From: CAVYXZ01 sp963772595
Lineage (GTDB): Bacteria; Chloroflexota; Anaerolineae; Aggregatilineales; Phototrophicaceae
Assembly (NCBI GenBank): GCA_963772595.1
Contig: CAVYXZ010000007.1
Location: 1,674,001-1,738,000, forward strand
DNA length: 64,000 nt
Direction: 5' to 3'
The stretch's first letter is position 1. Every line of letters begins with the position of its first letter. Below, piece after piece: positions 52,722 to 60,674 of this stretch. The notes below the pieces were generated by a model, which saw only the letters and a list, made by a program, of their open reading frames with translations, ran no database searches and had not been told where the DNA came from. A program made the position numbers and the translations under genes.

Positions 52722-53216
52722 ATGGCTGAGGACCCTTTGCAGCTTCCCGCGCCGGAGTCTACGCGCGATGATTGGATGCTGCCGATATTGATCTTTTTCG
52801 CTGCTTTCGTGGTCATTCTGCTGCTGGTGATGGGCGGCGGCAACAATTCAGCAGGGCTGACGCTGGCCGATAAAGGCGTGAGTGTCTCCTTTACCGAACC
52901 TGCCGATGGCGCGACAGTCACGTCGCCCTTTACGGTGCGCTTCGCGGCGACAGGCGTCGTGGTTGAGCCTGCCGGTGAGATTCACGAGGGCGCGGGCCAC
53001 TTCCATGTCCTCATTAACACGGATTTCATCGCGCCGGGCGAGACCATCCCCAAAGACGACTCGCATCTGCATTTCGGCGATGGCGCGATGCAGGCTACCC
53101 TGGACCTGCCGCCGGGCACCTATACCCTGCGCTTGCAGTTCGCCAACGGCGCGCACATTGCCCTGGAAGGCGATCAATACCGCGACGAGATCACGGTGAC
53201 AGTGGCCGGGGGATAA
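52722..53216 (+). CDS. Membrane-anchored DUF4399 protein
   Basis: 164 residues. One helix near the N-terminus (LPILIFFAAFVVILLLVMGGG), then a DUF4399 beta domain: VSVSFTEPADGATVTSPFTV, HEGAGHFHVLINTD, DDSHLHFGDGAMQ, LPPGTYTLRLQFANG. The conserved His residues suggest metal or ligand binding. It faces the outside. Start at 52722 chosen because GGAGAGG lies upstream. Confidence 0.8.
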   Translation: MAEDPLQLPAPESTRDDWMLPILIFFAAFVVILLLVMGGGNNSAGLTLADKGVSVSFTEPADGATVTSPFTVRFAATGVVVEPAGEIHEGAGHFHVLINTDFIAPGETIPKDDSHLHFGDGAMQATLDLPPGTYTLRLQFANGAHIALEGDQYRDEITVTVAGG

Positions 53217-53295
53217 AGCCCGTAAGATATGTTGCGATTATCGTAGGGGAGAGTCTGAGACCCTTCCCTACAACCTCAATACCAAAGAAACGCAA

Positions 53296-53751
53296 TCACT
53301 CTGCCCGTACACCGGGCAGATATTGTTCATACACCACACAGGGCAGGTTGAGGTTGGTGAGCCAGCGGTTCAGCACCGGCTTCAGCGCGGGCCATTCGAG
53401 CGCGGTCCCTGGCTGAATGATAGCGATGCTCTGGATGCCTTCACGGCGATAATCACGGGCCAGCTTCAGCACAATGGCTTCAATATAGCGCAGGCGCGTG
53501 GCCCCGACAGTCGAGGCACGCACGACCATGAATCCCAGAAAGGGCCGGTTCTCGCGCCACAGCCACAACTGTCCGGTCTGGATACGCTGCTGGCGGCACT
53601 GTTTGCCATAGCTGGCGAAGGCTGCCGGATAGCGGTTTTGCAGTTGGGTGTACAGGGGATTAACCTCGGCTCGCCCTTGCGCATTGGTCGCAAAAGCCAG
53701 CACCTGGGCCTGGGTGAGGAAGGGATCACCTTTGACAAATCGAAGTGGCAT
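53296..53751 (-). CDS. Macro-domain-like protein (divergent)
   Basis: 151 residues. LRFVKGDPFLTQAQVLAFAT followed by NPLYTQLQNRYPAAFASYGK and GATRLRYIEAIVLKLARDY, with FLGFMVV and SIAIIQPGTALEWPAL, has the strand order of macro/Appr-1''-p-processing domains, but the usual N-x-N-G loop is weak. If correct it may bind ADP-ribose. It lies directly downstream of rplA, separated by a terminator. Confidence 0.5.
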   Translation of the reverse strand: MPLRFVKGDPFLTQAQVLAFATNAQGRAEVNPLYTQLQNRYPAAFASYGKQCRQQRIQTGQLWLWRENRPFLGFMVVRASTVGATRLRYIEAIVLKLARDYRREGIQSIAIIQPGTALEWPALKPVLNRWLTNLNLPCVVYEQYLPGVRAE

Positions 53752-53773
53752 AGCGGTTTACCAGTGAAACACA

Positions 53774-53798
53774 AAGGGGAGAGCCTGCGACTCTCCCC
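53774..53798 (-). terminator. Terminator after rplA
   Basis: GGGGAGAG (53776-53783) / CTCTCCCC (53791-53798), read on the minus strand with a short T run (TTTG) after the stem. Confidence 0.6.
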
Positions 53799-53826
53799 GG
53801 ATAGACGCTGACGTTATCTTGAAGGT

Positions 53827-54519
53827 TCAGGCGTTGGGGTCTACGCGCACGCCCGGTCCCATCGTCGAAGTGACCACAATACGCCGGATGTAGATGCCTT
53901 TGAGGGCGGAAGGCCGGATGCGGTTGACCGCGTCGATGACCGCCTGCGTGTTCTCCACCAACTGCTCGCTGCTGAAGCTGGCCTTACCCACTGGCACGTG
54001 CAGATTGGCAGATTTATCGTTGCGGAACTCCACACGCCCGGCTTTACGCTCTTCGATAGCGCGCGGCAGTTCGTTGGGCGGCACGACAGTCCCGGCTTTC
54101 GGGTTCGGCATCAGCCCGCGCGGGCCGAGGATACGCGCCACGCGGCCTACTTTGGACATCATGCTCGGCACCGAGAGCGCCGCGTCGAATTCGAGCCAGT
54201 TGTCGTTCTGAATTTTGGCGATGATCTCATCATCGGCGATGATGTCCGCGCCTGCTTCCCTGGCGATACGCGCGTCTTCGCCTTCGGCAAAGACCAGCAC
54301 GCGCACCGTCTTGCCCAGGCCATGCGGCAGCAGGACCGTGCTGCGGATTTGCTGTTCGCTGTGACGCGGGTCGATGCCCAGACGCATATGCAGTTCAACG
54401 GTTTCGTCAAACTTGGCCTTCGCCATCGCCTTCACGTGGTCAATTGCCTCGCTCAGCGTGTAATTTTCGTCGCGCTCAAAGGTCTTGACCGCATCCGTAT
54501 AACGTTTTCCCAGTGCCAT
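53827..54519 (-). CDS. rplA: 50S ribosomal protein L1
   Basis: 230 residues binding 23S rRNA at the E-site stalk. Typical segments: KRYTDAVKTFERDENYTLSE, RSTVLLPHGLGKTVRVLVF, GRVARILGPRGLMPNPKAGT, VEFRNDKSANLHVPVGK. It may also repress its own operon. GGAG precedes the ATG. The usual partners rplJ/rplL are not downstream; a terminator and a macro-like gene are found instead. Confidence 0.97.
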   Translation of the reverse strand: MALGKRYTDAVKTFERDENYTLSEAIDHVKAMAKAKFDETVELHMRLGIDPRHSEQQIRSTVLLPHGLGKTVRVLVFAEGEDARIAREAGADIIADDEIIAKIQNDNWLEFDAALSVPSMMSKVGRVARILGPRGLMPNPKAGTVVPPNELPRAIEERKAGRVEFRNDKSANLHVPVGKASFSSEQLVENTQAVIDAVNRIRPSALKGIYIRRIVVTSTMGPGVRVDPNA

Positions 54520-54618
54520 GTATTTTGCTCCTGTGGTTCTGGCGGGCAGTGTGCCCTCCCACGAACGATATTACCGATTAATCGCGGGCACAAACAGGCT
54601 GTGTCCGTCTGGCTCACC

Positions 54619-55044
54619 TTAGTCTGTGATGGTGACGCCCATCTGCTTCGCCGTCCCGGCGATCTGGCGCATAATCATCTCGACGTCGTCGGTGTTCATG
54701 TCCGGCAGCTTCACCTCGGCGATCTCACGCAGCTGCTTGCGCGTCAGCGAGGCGACCTTGTCCGTCTGCGGGATCGACGAGCCTTTCTCGATACCAGCCG
54801 CTTTTTTGATCAGGAAGCTGGTCGGCGGGCTTTTGAGGGTGAAGCGGAAGGAACTATCGCTGAAGATAGTGATCTCCGCCGGGATAATGTCGCCCATGCG
54901 CGTGCTGGTACGGGCATTATATTCCTTGCAGAAGGCCATCAGGTTGATGCCGTGCTGGGCCAGCGCCGGGCCGATGGGCGGGGCCGGATTGGCTTTGCCC
55001 GCCGGAATTTGCAGGGTGATGATTGCCTTAATTTTCTTTGCCAT
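54619..55044 (-). CDS. rplK: 50S ribosomal protein L11
   Basis: 141 residues. IITLQIPAGKANPAPPIGPA and QHGINLMAFCKEYNA are the N-terminal signature. The C-terminal RNA-binding domain ends VEMIMRQIAGTAKQMGVTI. It binds the GTPase-associated region of 23S rRNA. It lies between nusG and rplA as in most bacteria. Confidence 0.97.
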   Translation of the reverse strand: MAKKIKAIITLQIPAGKANPAPPIGPALAQHGINLMAFCKEYNARTSTRMGDIIPAEITIFSDSSFRFTLKSPPTSFLIKKAAGIEKGSSIPQTDKVASLTRKQLREIAEVKLPDMNTDDVEMIMRQIAGTAKQMGVTITD

Positions 55045-55099
55045 TCGCCTATATCCTCAGGTTATTCTCATATCCAGCGTTCTGCAAACCGATCTGTAG

Positions 55100-55121
55100 G
55101 GGAGTACCTGTGTGTACTCCC
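55100..55121. repeat. Palindrome of the dispersed family
   Basis: GGGAGTAC/GTACTCCC with a 6-nt loop, flanked by CTGTAG (55094) and CTACAG (55147). It sits between rplK and nusG, where it might modulate readthrough. Confidence 0.6.
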
Positions 55122-55168
55122 GCAAGGCGAACACATCGGTTCACCGCTACAGGTCTCGGATTGGGTAC

Positions 55169-55813
55169 TCAGGTCTTCTCGACCTCCAGGAAGTCGAGTT
55201 CGACCGGGGTATCGCGCCCGAAAAAGTTCACCATGACGCGCACTTTGGTCTTGTCGAAGTCGATGGCATCCACCATACCGATAAAATCGTTGAAGGGGCC
55301 ATCCACAATGCGGACTTTCTCGCCCACCTTGAAGTTGACTTTGGGTGTGGGCGTATCTTGCTCCATGCGGTCCATGATCTTCTTGACCTCTTCGGGCCGC
55401 AGCGGAGTCGGCTCGTTGCCCATGCCGACGAAGCCGGTCACGCCAGGTGTGTTGCGTACGACGTACCAGGAGTCCTCGTCCATCTTCATCTCGACCAGCA
55501 GATAACCGGGGAAGACGCGGCGTTCGACGGTGCGCCGTTTGCCGTCCTTGATCTCGATCTCTTCTTCCGTCGGGATGATGACGTCGAAAATCCTATCGCG
55601 CATCCCCATCGTTTCGATTCGCTGTTCGATAGAGTAGCGCACCTTGTTCTCATAGCCAGAATAGCAGTGAATGACGTACCACTGCTTCTCGCTGTCATCG
55701 TCTTCCGTCCCATCTTCCAGGACGATATTGAGGCCATCATCGTCCGAATCTACATCAGTGTCATCCATGTAGATTGGTTCGGCATCCTCATTCACAAATT
55801 CATCGTCACTCAC
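55169..55813 (-). CDS. nusG: Transcription termination/antitermination factor NusG
   Basis: NGN domain starts KQWYVIHCYSGYENKVRYSI, contains RRVFPGYLLVEM and NTPGVTGFVG; the C-terminal KOW domain is FKVGEKVRIVDGPFNDFIG. The GTG at 55813 has AAGGAG at good spacing and gives about 214 residues, including an unusual 40-residue acidic leader (MSDDEFVNEDAEPIYMDDTD) ahead of the NGN domain. Confidence 0.95.
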   Translation of the reverse strand: MSDDEFVNEDAEPIYMDDTDVDSDDDGLNIVLEDGTEDDDSEKQWYVIHCYSGYENKVRYSIEQRIETMGMRDRIFDVIIPTEEEIEIKDGKRRTVERRVFPGYLLVEMKMDEDSWYVVRNTPGVTGFVGMGNEPTPLRPEEVKKIMDRMEQDTPTPKVNFKVGEKVRIVDGPFNDFIGMVDAIDFDKTKVRVMVNFFGRDTPVELDFLEVEKT

Positions 55814-55830
55814 GACCCAACTCCTTATAC

Positions 55831-56283
55831 TCAATAGCCGGAAACACTCCGGTTGGAGCGGCGGTACACTACGAAACCGACCACCAGCACGAGTACCAGG
55901 AAGGCCAGGAAGATCATCGGTTGGTTCAGTCCAAACTGGAACAGCAGGCTGTAGGCAAAAGCAATGATTCCCAGTGCAATCGACGAAAGGACCGTCGTTA
56001 CCAGGACAATCGCACTCAGACGAATGGCTTCCTCGCGCGTGGGCCAGGTCACCTTCTCGACTTCTTCGACCACGCCATCGAAGTATTCACGTACTGGGCC
56101 GAAGGTGCGGGTGACGGCGTTCCCTTCGTCGGGCTCGGTCGTGCGGCGGCCCGGTGTCGCCCGCCCTTTAGGAGCCGTCATCCCAGGCTCGACGGATTCC
56201 TCTTCTTCTTCTGCACGGGACGCACCACCGAAGGGCCACCAACTACGCCGGGGCTTTTCGTCCGCTGTTTTTTGTGTGGACAT
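55831..56283 (-). CDS. secE: Preprotein translocase subunit SecE
   Basis: 150 residues. A long charged N-terminus, with an acidic and Pro-rich part, precedes the conserved amphipathic region VVEEVEKVTWPTREEAIRLS, then membrane helices IVLVTTVLSSIALGIIAFAY and MIFLAFLVLVLVVGFVVY. SecE normally has one helix and about 60-130 residues, so the extra helix and leader are unusual. It is 17 bp from nusG. Confidence 0.9.
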   Translation of the reverse strand: MSTQKTADEKPRRSWWPFGGASRAEEEEESVEPGMTAPKGRATPGRRTTEPDEGNAVTRTFGPVREYFDGVVEEVEKVTWPTREEAIRLSAIVLVTTVLSSIALGIIAFAYSLLFQFGLNQPMIFLAFLVLVLVVGFVVYRRSNRSVSGY

Positions 56284-56363
56284 TGCTTCCGTTAACTCCT
56301 CAACTCTGTACCGGGCGGTTTACGCAAGACACCGTCACAGGGGACGGTGTCGCGTCAATCTAG

Positions 56364-56436
56364 CAGGGGAGGAAGGAATTGAACCCTCAGCCTACGGTTT
56401 TGGAGACCGTCGCTCTGCCAATTGAGCTACTCCCCT
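56364..56436 (-). tRNA. tRNA-Trp (CCA)
   Basis: 73 nt. Acceptor AGGGGAG/CTCCCCT, D-arm AGCTCAATTGGCAGAGC, anticodon loop CTCCAAA with CCA, T-arm GGTTCAATTCC. CCA end not encoded. Confidence 0.96.
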
Positions 56437-56455
56437 ATAGTAAGCCGCACAGCAG

Positions 56456-56617
56456 CTACTTGGTTTCGCGGTAGAGCACGTGCCGCCGGACCAGCGGGTC
56501 ATACTTCATCAATTCCAACCGGGCCGTCGTGGTGCGGCGGTTCTTGCTGGTGATGTACATGTGCCCGCTTTCGGTACTTTTCATCTTAACGACGATGCGA
56601 TTCCCTTTTTTCGCCAT
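56456..56617 (-). CDS. rpmG: 50S ribosomal protein L33
   Basis: 53 residues, MAKKGNRIVVKMKSTES..., with the diagnostic GHMYITSKNRRTTTARLELM and KYDPLVRRHVLYRETK. Lacks zinc Cys pairs (the C- form). Lies between tRNA-Thr and tRNA-Trp. Confidence 0.95.
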   Translation of the reverse strand: MAKKGNRIVVKMKSTESGHMYITSKNRRTTTARLELMKYDPLVRRHVLYRETK

Positions 56618-56641
56618 TGTGTCCTCACTTCACTCCGTAAA

Positions 56642-56713
56642 AGCCTTTGATGGGATTTGAACCCATGACCTCATTCTTACCAAGAATGCGCTCTACCCCT
56701 GAGCTACAAAGGC
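56642..56713 (-). tRNA. tRNA-Thr (GGT)
   Basis: 72 nt. Acceptor GCCTTTG/CAAAGGC, anticodon loop TTGGTAA with GGT, T-arm GGGTTCAAATCCC. Confidence 0.95.
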
Positions 56714-56719
56714 ACTTAG

Positions 56720-56802
56720 TGGGCCGGGCTGGATTCGAACCAGCGTAGGCTTCCGCCAATAGATTTACAGTCTATCCCCATTAGCCACTCGGGCACCGAC
56801 CC
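56720..56802 (-). tRNA. tRNA-Tyr (GTA)
   Basis: 83 nt, class II with a long variable arm. Acceptor GGGTCGG/CCGGCCC, anticodon loop CTGTAAA with GTA, T-arm TGGTTCGAATCCA. Confidence 0.95.
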
Positions 56803-56813
56803 AAACGATTAAC

Positions 56814-57212
56814 CTATGTGACCAGATATTTATCATACTTGCCACACAGAGTAATGCTCCTTCGAGTTTCGATTTCATGAGAGGGTATAAAATACTTCTC
56901 GTTGGCATCTGTCACGATGAACACATAGTCCACCGCCTGAGGGTCAAAGTGTTTCACTTTACCCGTGCCAGAACGATTACCTCCCACAACACGCAGGGTT
57001 GCTTGATAGTTCCCGGTCGGCGTCTGGTAGTAAGTTGTCTTGACCTGCACACTTTTCAGGTCATTGCCTACCCCAATCACCAGGTCATAGTCCTGACTAT
57101 CCGTCACCGGAATCGAGACATCGTAGCCTGCGTTCATGAACCATGCGATTGCGATGCCAACACCAACGTTACCCTGTATCTTGCTGTTGCGGTGCTGACT
57201 CAAATTTAACAT
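56814..57212 (-). CDS. PD-(D/E)XK endonuclease of the group I intron-associated type
   Basis: 132 residues. GNVGVGIAIAWFMNAGYDVS, the catalytic Asp in SQDYDLVIG, and the Q-V-K of KSVQVKTTYY match the PD-(D/E)XK family found in cyanobacterial and Chloroflexota group I introns (I-Ssp6803I relatives). It lies between tRNA-Tyr and tRNA-Thr(TGT). No intron core is apparent and both tRNAs are intact, so it is a free-standing homing-type or solitary nuclease. AT-richer than neighbours. Confidence 0.75.
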   Translation of the reverse strand: MLNLSQHRNSKIQGNVGVGIAIAWFMNAGYDVSIPVTDSQDYDLVIGVGNDLKSVQVKTTYYQTPTGNYQATLRVVGGNRSGTGKVKHFDPQAVDYVFIVTDANEKYFIPSHEIETRRSITLCGKYDKYLVT

Positions 57213-57264
57213 AGTTCATCTCAAGAATAAATGTTCATCTGCAATCACGAGCCGCAGCCCGGAG

Positions 57265-57337
57265 AGCCGCCGAAGGGACTTGAACCCTTAACCCCAATAT
57301 TACAAGTATTGTGCTCTGCCAATTGAGCTACGGCGGC
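57265..57337 (-). tRNA. tRNA-Thr (TGT)
   Basis: 73 nt. Acceptor GCCGCCG/CGGCGGC, anticodon loop CTTGTAA with TGT, T-arm GGGTTCAAGTCCC. Confidence 0.95.
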
Positions 57338-57484
57338 ATCACACCGTCATTATATCATTGGAGTTTCGGGTGCTTCAAGCTTCGATTTGCAAGCCGGGTC
57401 ATTCTAGCGGCAGGCCGGGCCATTGTCAATGGGACGCTGCGCGACTACAATGCCTTACATGACAAATCGAGTGGGTCGCATTTG

Positions 57485-58294
57485 ATGAAACGACAGGGCT
57501 TGATGGTGCTGCTGCTGCTGGCGATGATCCCGGCCTGCACCAGCCGCCGCGGCCTGACCCCGGCGGATATTCCGACTCTCGCGTCCCCGGAAGGTTTGGC
57601 GACCGCCGAGTTTCTGACTCAGAACGCGCCGCCGCCCGATTTCCGCGACTTTGTGTCCTTTCCCGAAATCGACCAGCAGCTTCCTACCCTGCCCGGCTGG
57701 CACTATATCGTGACGCTGGAATTCGACGGCAGCATCGCCAACTCCGGCGAGGCAACCAGCGCTACCGCCCGCGCCGAAGTCTGGTTCAACCAGCTTGCCA
57801 GCGCACGCCGGGTCCAGGTCGATACCTCCGGCTCGCTGATCGGACAGGATGCTGATACCGTCTTCGAAGCCGTGCGCCTGGGGCCTGACGCCTTTCTGGT
57901 GCGCAACGACGTCTGCCTGAGCAATGCCGGGGATGATGCGGCGCTGGCAGCGGACCTGCGGGCCGGGCTGCTGATCGGGGGCGTGACCCGCGCCGTGCCG
58001 ACTGGACGCCATGCCACGTTGAACGCCATCGAAGCCTGGGAGTATCGCTTCGAGCCGGGCGATCTCGTCTTGCCATCGATCCACTTCGCCGAAGGTGGCG
58101 CGCTGACGAACGCCACCGGCGAACTCTGGGTCGCGCCGGACCCTGGCGTCGCGGTGCGCTTCTACGTCAACCTCAACGTCGAGAACGCGCTGATCTTCGA
58201 CCGGCAAGCGCCAGTGACCGGGCTGGTGATCCTGCGCTACGATCTCTACGACATCGGCCAACAACCGAATATTAATATTCCTTTCGGGTGCTGA
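57485..58294 (+). CDS. Probable lipoprotein, unknown
   Basis: 269 residues. Signal peptide with a lipobox-like ending (MVLLLLAMIPAC), so it may be lipidated at Cys18. The body is beta-rich (WHYIVTLEFDGSIANSG; GELWVAPDPGVAVRFYVN), of no known family. The start at 57485 is chosen because the signal sequence begins there. It ends one base before the permease gene, which suggests joint function. Confidence 0.7.
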   Translation: MKRQGLMVLLLLAMIPACTSRRGLTPADIPTLASPEGLATAEFLTQNAPPPDFRDFVSFPEIDQQLPTLPGWHYIVTLEFDGSIANSGEATSATARAEVWFNQLASARRVQVDTSGSLIGQDADTVFEAVRLGPDAFLVRNDVCLSNAGDDAALAADLRAGLLIGGVTRAVPTGRHATLNAIEAWEYRFEPGDLVLPSIHFAEGGALTNATGELWVAPDPGVAVRFYVNLNVENALIFDRQAPVTGLVILRYDLYDIGQQPNINIPFGC

Positions 58295-58295
58295 T

Positions 58296-59306
58296 ATGAC
58301 TGCTGCTATTCGCCGTTACATTCTTTTGATTCTGGCCTTTGTACTGGTCGGCGCGTTTCTGGCCGCCCTGATCGTCCGGGGCCAGGATGCCCGCAGCTTG
58401 CTGAGCATCTTCAGCACACGCTTCCTGGGCATCTTCATCGAGGCCGCGCCTTTCCTGCTGCTGGGGACGCTCGTCTCCGGCCTGCTGGAGGTCTTCGTCC
58501 GGCCCGAAGACGTCGCCCGCTGGGTGCCGCACAACCCTGTGCTGGCGGCCCTGACCGGCACGCTGATGGGCTTCACCTTCCCGGTCTGCGAGTGCGGTGT
58601 CGTGCCGGTCGTGCGGCGGCTGTTTCACAAGGGGCTGCCGATGTCCGCCGGGGTGGCCTTCCTGCTGGCCGCGCCGGTCATGAACCCGATTGTCCTGGTC
58701 AGCACCTATATCGCCTTCGGCATGGGGCCGATCCTGATCGGGCGCTACGTGATTACCGCCGTCGTCGCCAGCGCCATCGGCCTGATCTTCGCCCTGGGCG
58801 CGCGGCCTACTGAGGTCCTGCAAGCCCATTCGCTGATGCCGGTCATGGGCGGGTCGGGCGAGGCGATCATGCCCGCCAGACGCACAGCTTTCCTGCCGGG
58901 TATGCTGGCGGCCTTCCGCTTTGCTGGCGATGAGTTCTTCGAGATGGGCCGCTACCTGATTATCGGCTCGCTGCTGGCCGCGGCCATGCAGACGCTGATC
59001 TCGCAGGACATCCTGCTGGCGCTGGGCAAGGGACCGGTGGTCTCGGTGGTGGCGATGCAGATCTTCGCCTTCGTGCTGAGCGTCTGCTCGACGGTGGATG
59101 CCTTCCTGGCGCTGGCCTTCACCGGGACCTTCACCAGCGGCTCGATCCTGGCCTTCCTGACCTTCGGCCCGATGGTGGACATCAAAAGCACGCTGATGTT
59201 CCTGGGCGTCTTCAAGCGCCGCGTGGTCGCCTACCTCATCTTTCTGCCTCTGCTGATGACCCTGCTCATCGGCATCTGGACCAATTTGAATCTCAACCTG
59301 GGCTAG
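58296..59306 (+). CDS. Permease of the DUF318/ArsP-like family
   Basis: 336 residues, about eight helices. The family marker FPVCECGVVPVVRRLFHKG carries Cys98 and Cys100; CSTVDAFLALAF in helix 7 is the second conserved Cys site, and AAPVMNPIVLVSTYIAFG the third. These permeases export metalloid or organoarsenical compounds or unknown substrates. Usually a TIGR03943-type partner is next to it; here the neighbour is the lipoprotein 1 bp upstream. Confidence 0.87.
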   Translation: MTAAIRRYILLILAFVLVGAFLAALIVRGQDARSLLSIFSTRFLGIFIEAAPFLLLGTLVSGLLEVFVRPEDVARWVPHNPVLAALTGTLMGFTFPVCECGVVPVVRRLFHKGLPMSAGVAFLLAAPVMNPIVLVSTYIAFGMGPILIGRYVITAVVASAIGLIFALGARPTEVLQAHSLMPVMGGSGEAIMPARRTAFLPGMLAAFRFAGDEFFEMGRYLIIGSLLAAAMQTLISQDILLALGKGPVVSVVAMQIFAFVLSVCSTVDAFLALAFTGTFTSGSILAFLTFGPMVDIKSTLMFLGVFKRRVVAYLIFLPLLMTLLIGIWTNLNLNLG

Positions 59307-59322
59307 GGCGTGGGGAACCGAT

Positions 59323-59341
59323 GGCACAGCAATGCTGTGCC
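59323..59341. repeat. Short dispersed palindrome
   Basis: GGCACAGC/GCTGTGCC around AAT, followed by CCTAC. One of a closely spaced pair with 59372-59391. Confidence 0.65.
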
Positions 59342-59371
59342 CCTACGATTACGCCCCTACGAACGCTGTAG

Positions 59372-59391
59372 GGACACGGCACGCCGTGTCC
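59372..59391. repeat. Short dispersed palindrome
   Basis: GGACACGGC/GCCGTGTCC around AC, preceded by TGTAGG. Mirror-image arrangement to 59323-59341. Confidence 0.65.
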
Positions 59392-59451
59392 TCCCATGTG
59401 CCTGTAGCTAACCCCTGCCGAGGTATGGGGCAGCGCCCCACGATTAAATTG

Positions 59452-60033
59452 TCAGGAATGAGTGCCGTTGGCAAGGCGGAGCGGTTCACGCTGGAGCAGC
59501 AGCTTGGACAGCAGCAGCGCCACATTCCAGGCGTCATCCACGCCGCGATGATGCCGCCCATCGAGAGTCAAGTCGGCCAGGTCCAGCGCGCGGGCCATGC
59601 CGATCTCGAAAGGCAGCGCGTACATGACGGCGAAGAGGCTCTTGACGTTGATGTGGCTGGAGCCAAAGGGGTAGTCGATGCCGCGCGCGGCGCACTGGCG
59701 CGTAAAGAGCGTGCGGTCGTAGTCACCGTAGCTGGCCCAGATGCGCTTGGGCGATTGGTACTCGCGTTCGAGGACATGGCAGGCCTTGCGGAAGTCTATG
59801 CCTTTGTTGACCTGCTTGGGAGTCAGCGAGGTCAACTGCGTGCAGAACTCGCTCACCTTCGAGTGTTCAGGCCGTATCAGCAAGCTGCGTTTTTCCAGAC
59901 GCTCGCCGCTGGTAACATCCAGCGTGCAGAGACCAATCTCGATAATTTCACTTTCCTGACCGGCGGGCGGCGCACCCGGCCAACAGGTCGCCTCTACGTC
60001 GATCACCAGGATCTGGTCCAGCTTGCGTGTCAT
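59452..60033 (-). CDS. DEDDh 3'-5' exonuclease, ERI1-like
   Basis: 193 residues from the ATG at 60033 (MTRKLDQILVIDVEATCW). Exo I DVEATCW (catalytic Asp/Glu), Exo II-like ASYGDYDRTLF (Asp), and Exo III HHRGVDDAWN (His/Asp). The segment SEFCTQLTSLTPKQVN is typical of ERI1/THEX-type RNases. The upstream extension to 60135 looks non-coding. Probably trims RNA. Confidence 0.87.
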   Translation of the reverse strand: MTRKLDQILVIDVEATCWPGAPPAGQESEIIEIGLCTLDVTSGERLEKRSLLIRPEHSKVSEFCTQLTSLTPKQVNKGIDFRKACHVLEREYQSPKRIWASYGDYDRTLFTRQCAARGIDYPFGSSHINVKSLFAVMYALPFEIGMARALDLADLTLDGRHHRGVDDAWNVALLLSKLLLQREPLRLANGTHS

Positions 60034-60337
60034 AAGTATCAGCCCGCTATAAAACAACAAGGACCCGTTCGCTGAGCCTCGCTTAATCCAGTTTAAGAAG
60101 CAATTGTTAAGAAATCCAGTGGGAAAGCAGAGCAATCCGGTTAAGTGAAGGATTGGGGTCTGTACTAAACCGGGAAAATAATAATCGGAAGGGCAAATTT
60201 ATTGCTTTTGTTTACAAAATGCTGTATGCTTTCCTACGTCAAGGGGGAGTTTTTCACCTCAAAGCTTGCTGAATGACACACACTCGTGTTGCACAGCCCA
60301 GTAATGATTTTAGACAAGTTTCAGGAGCATGGGAGCG
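60034..60337. other. Intergenic region with cold-shock promoter and leader
   Basis: AT-rich between the divergent exonuclease and cold-shock genes. It contains the promoter below and a leader of about 100 nt, with AGACAAGTTTCAGGAG near 60313 that resembles the other cold-shock leader. No coding frame. Confidence 0.5.
60202..60230 (+). promoter_or_regulatory. Promoter of the second cold-shock gene
   Basis: TTGCTT (60202-60207), 17 bp, TATGCT (60225-60230), implying a leader of about 100 nt. Confidence 0.55.
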
Positions 60338-60553
60338 ATGCCAGAGCGCATCAAAGGCGTTGTAAAATGGTTTAACGCCGATAAAGGATACGGTTTTATT
60401 AAGCAAGACGACGGGCCGGATGTGTTCGTCCATTTCTCGGCAATCCAGGGCGCGGGATACCGCACGCTGGAAGAAGGTGAAGAAGTCGAATTTGAAATCA
60501 CCGAAGGCCAGAAGGGCAAGCAAGCCAGTAACGTGACCCGCCTGGGGGTATAG
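60338..60553 (+). CDS. Cold-shock protein, CspA family (second copy)
   Basis: 71 residues, RIKGVVKWFNADKGYGFI (RNP1) and VFVHFSAI (RNP2). Start at 60338 chosen by alignment with the 34289 copy and AGGAG spacing; an in-frame ATG at 60329 is possible. The Ala/Tyr substitutions relative to the first copy suggest different expression conditions rather than recent duplication. Confidence 0.94.
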   Translation: MPERIKGVVKWFNADKGYGFIKQDDGPDVFVHFSAIQGAGYRTLEEGEEVEFEITEGQKGKQASNVTRLGV

Positions 60554-60674
60554 TTACTTTACGACCGCGCTTAGTTTTGTTTCTTCCATAAATAACCTGG
60601 ACAACAGGATTACAGCAGCCTGGCGTGATGGCACAGCCATTATGGCGGGCCTCTTTGTTCTGCCTGCGCCAGAG

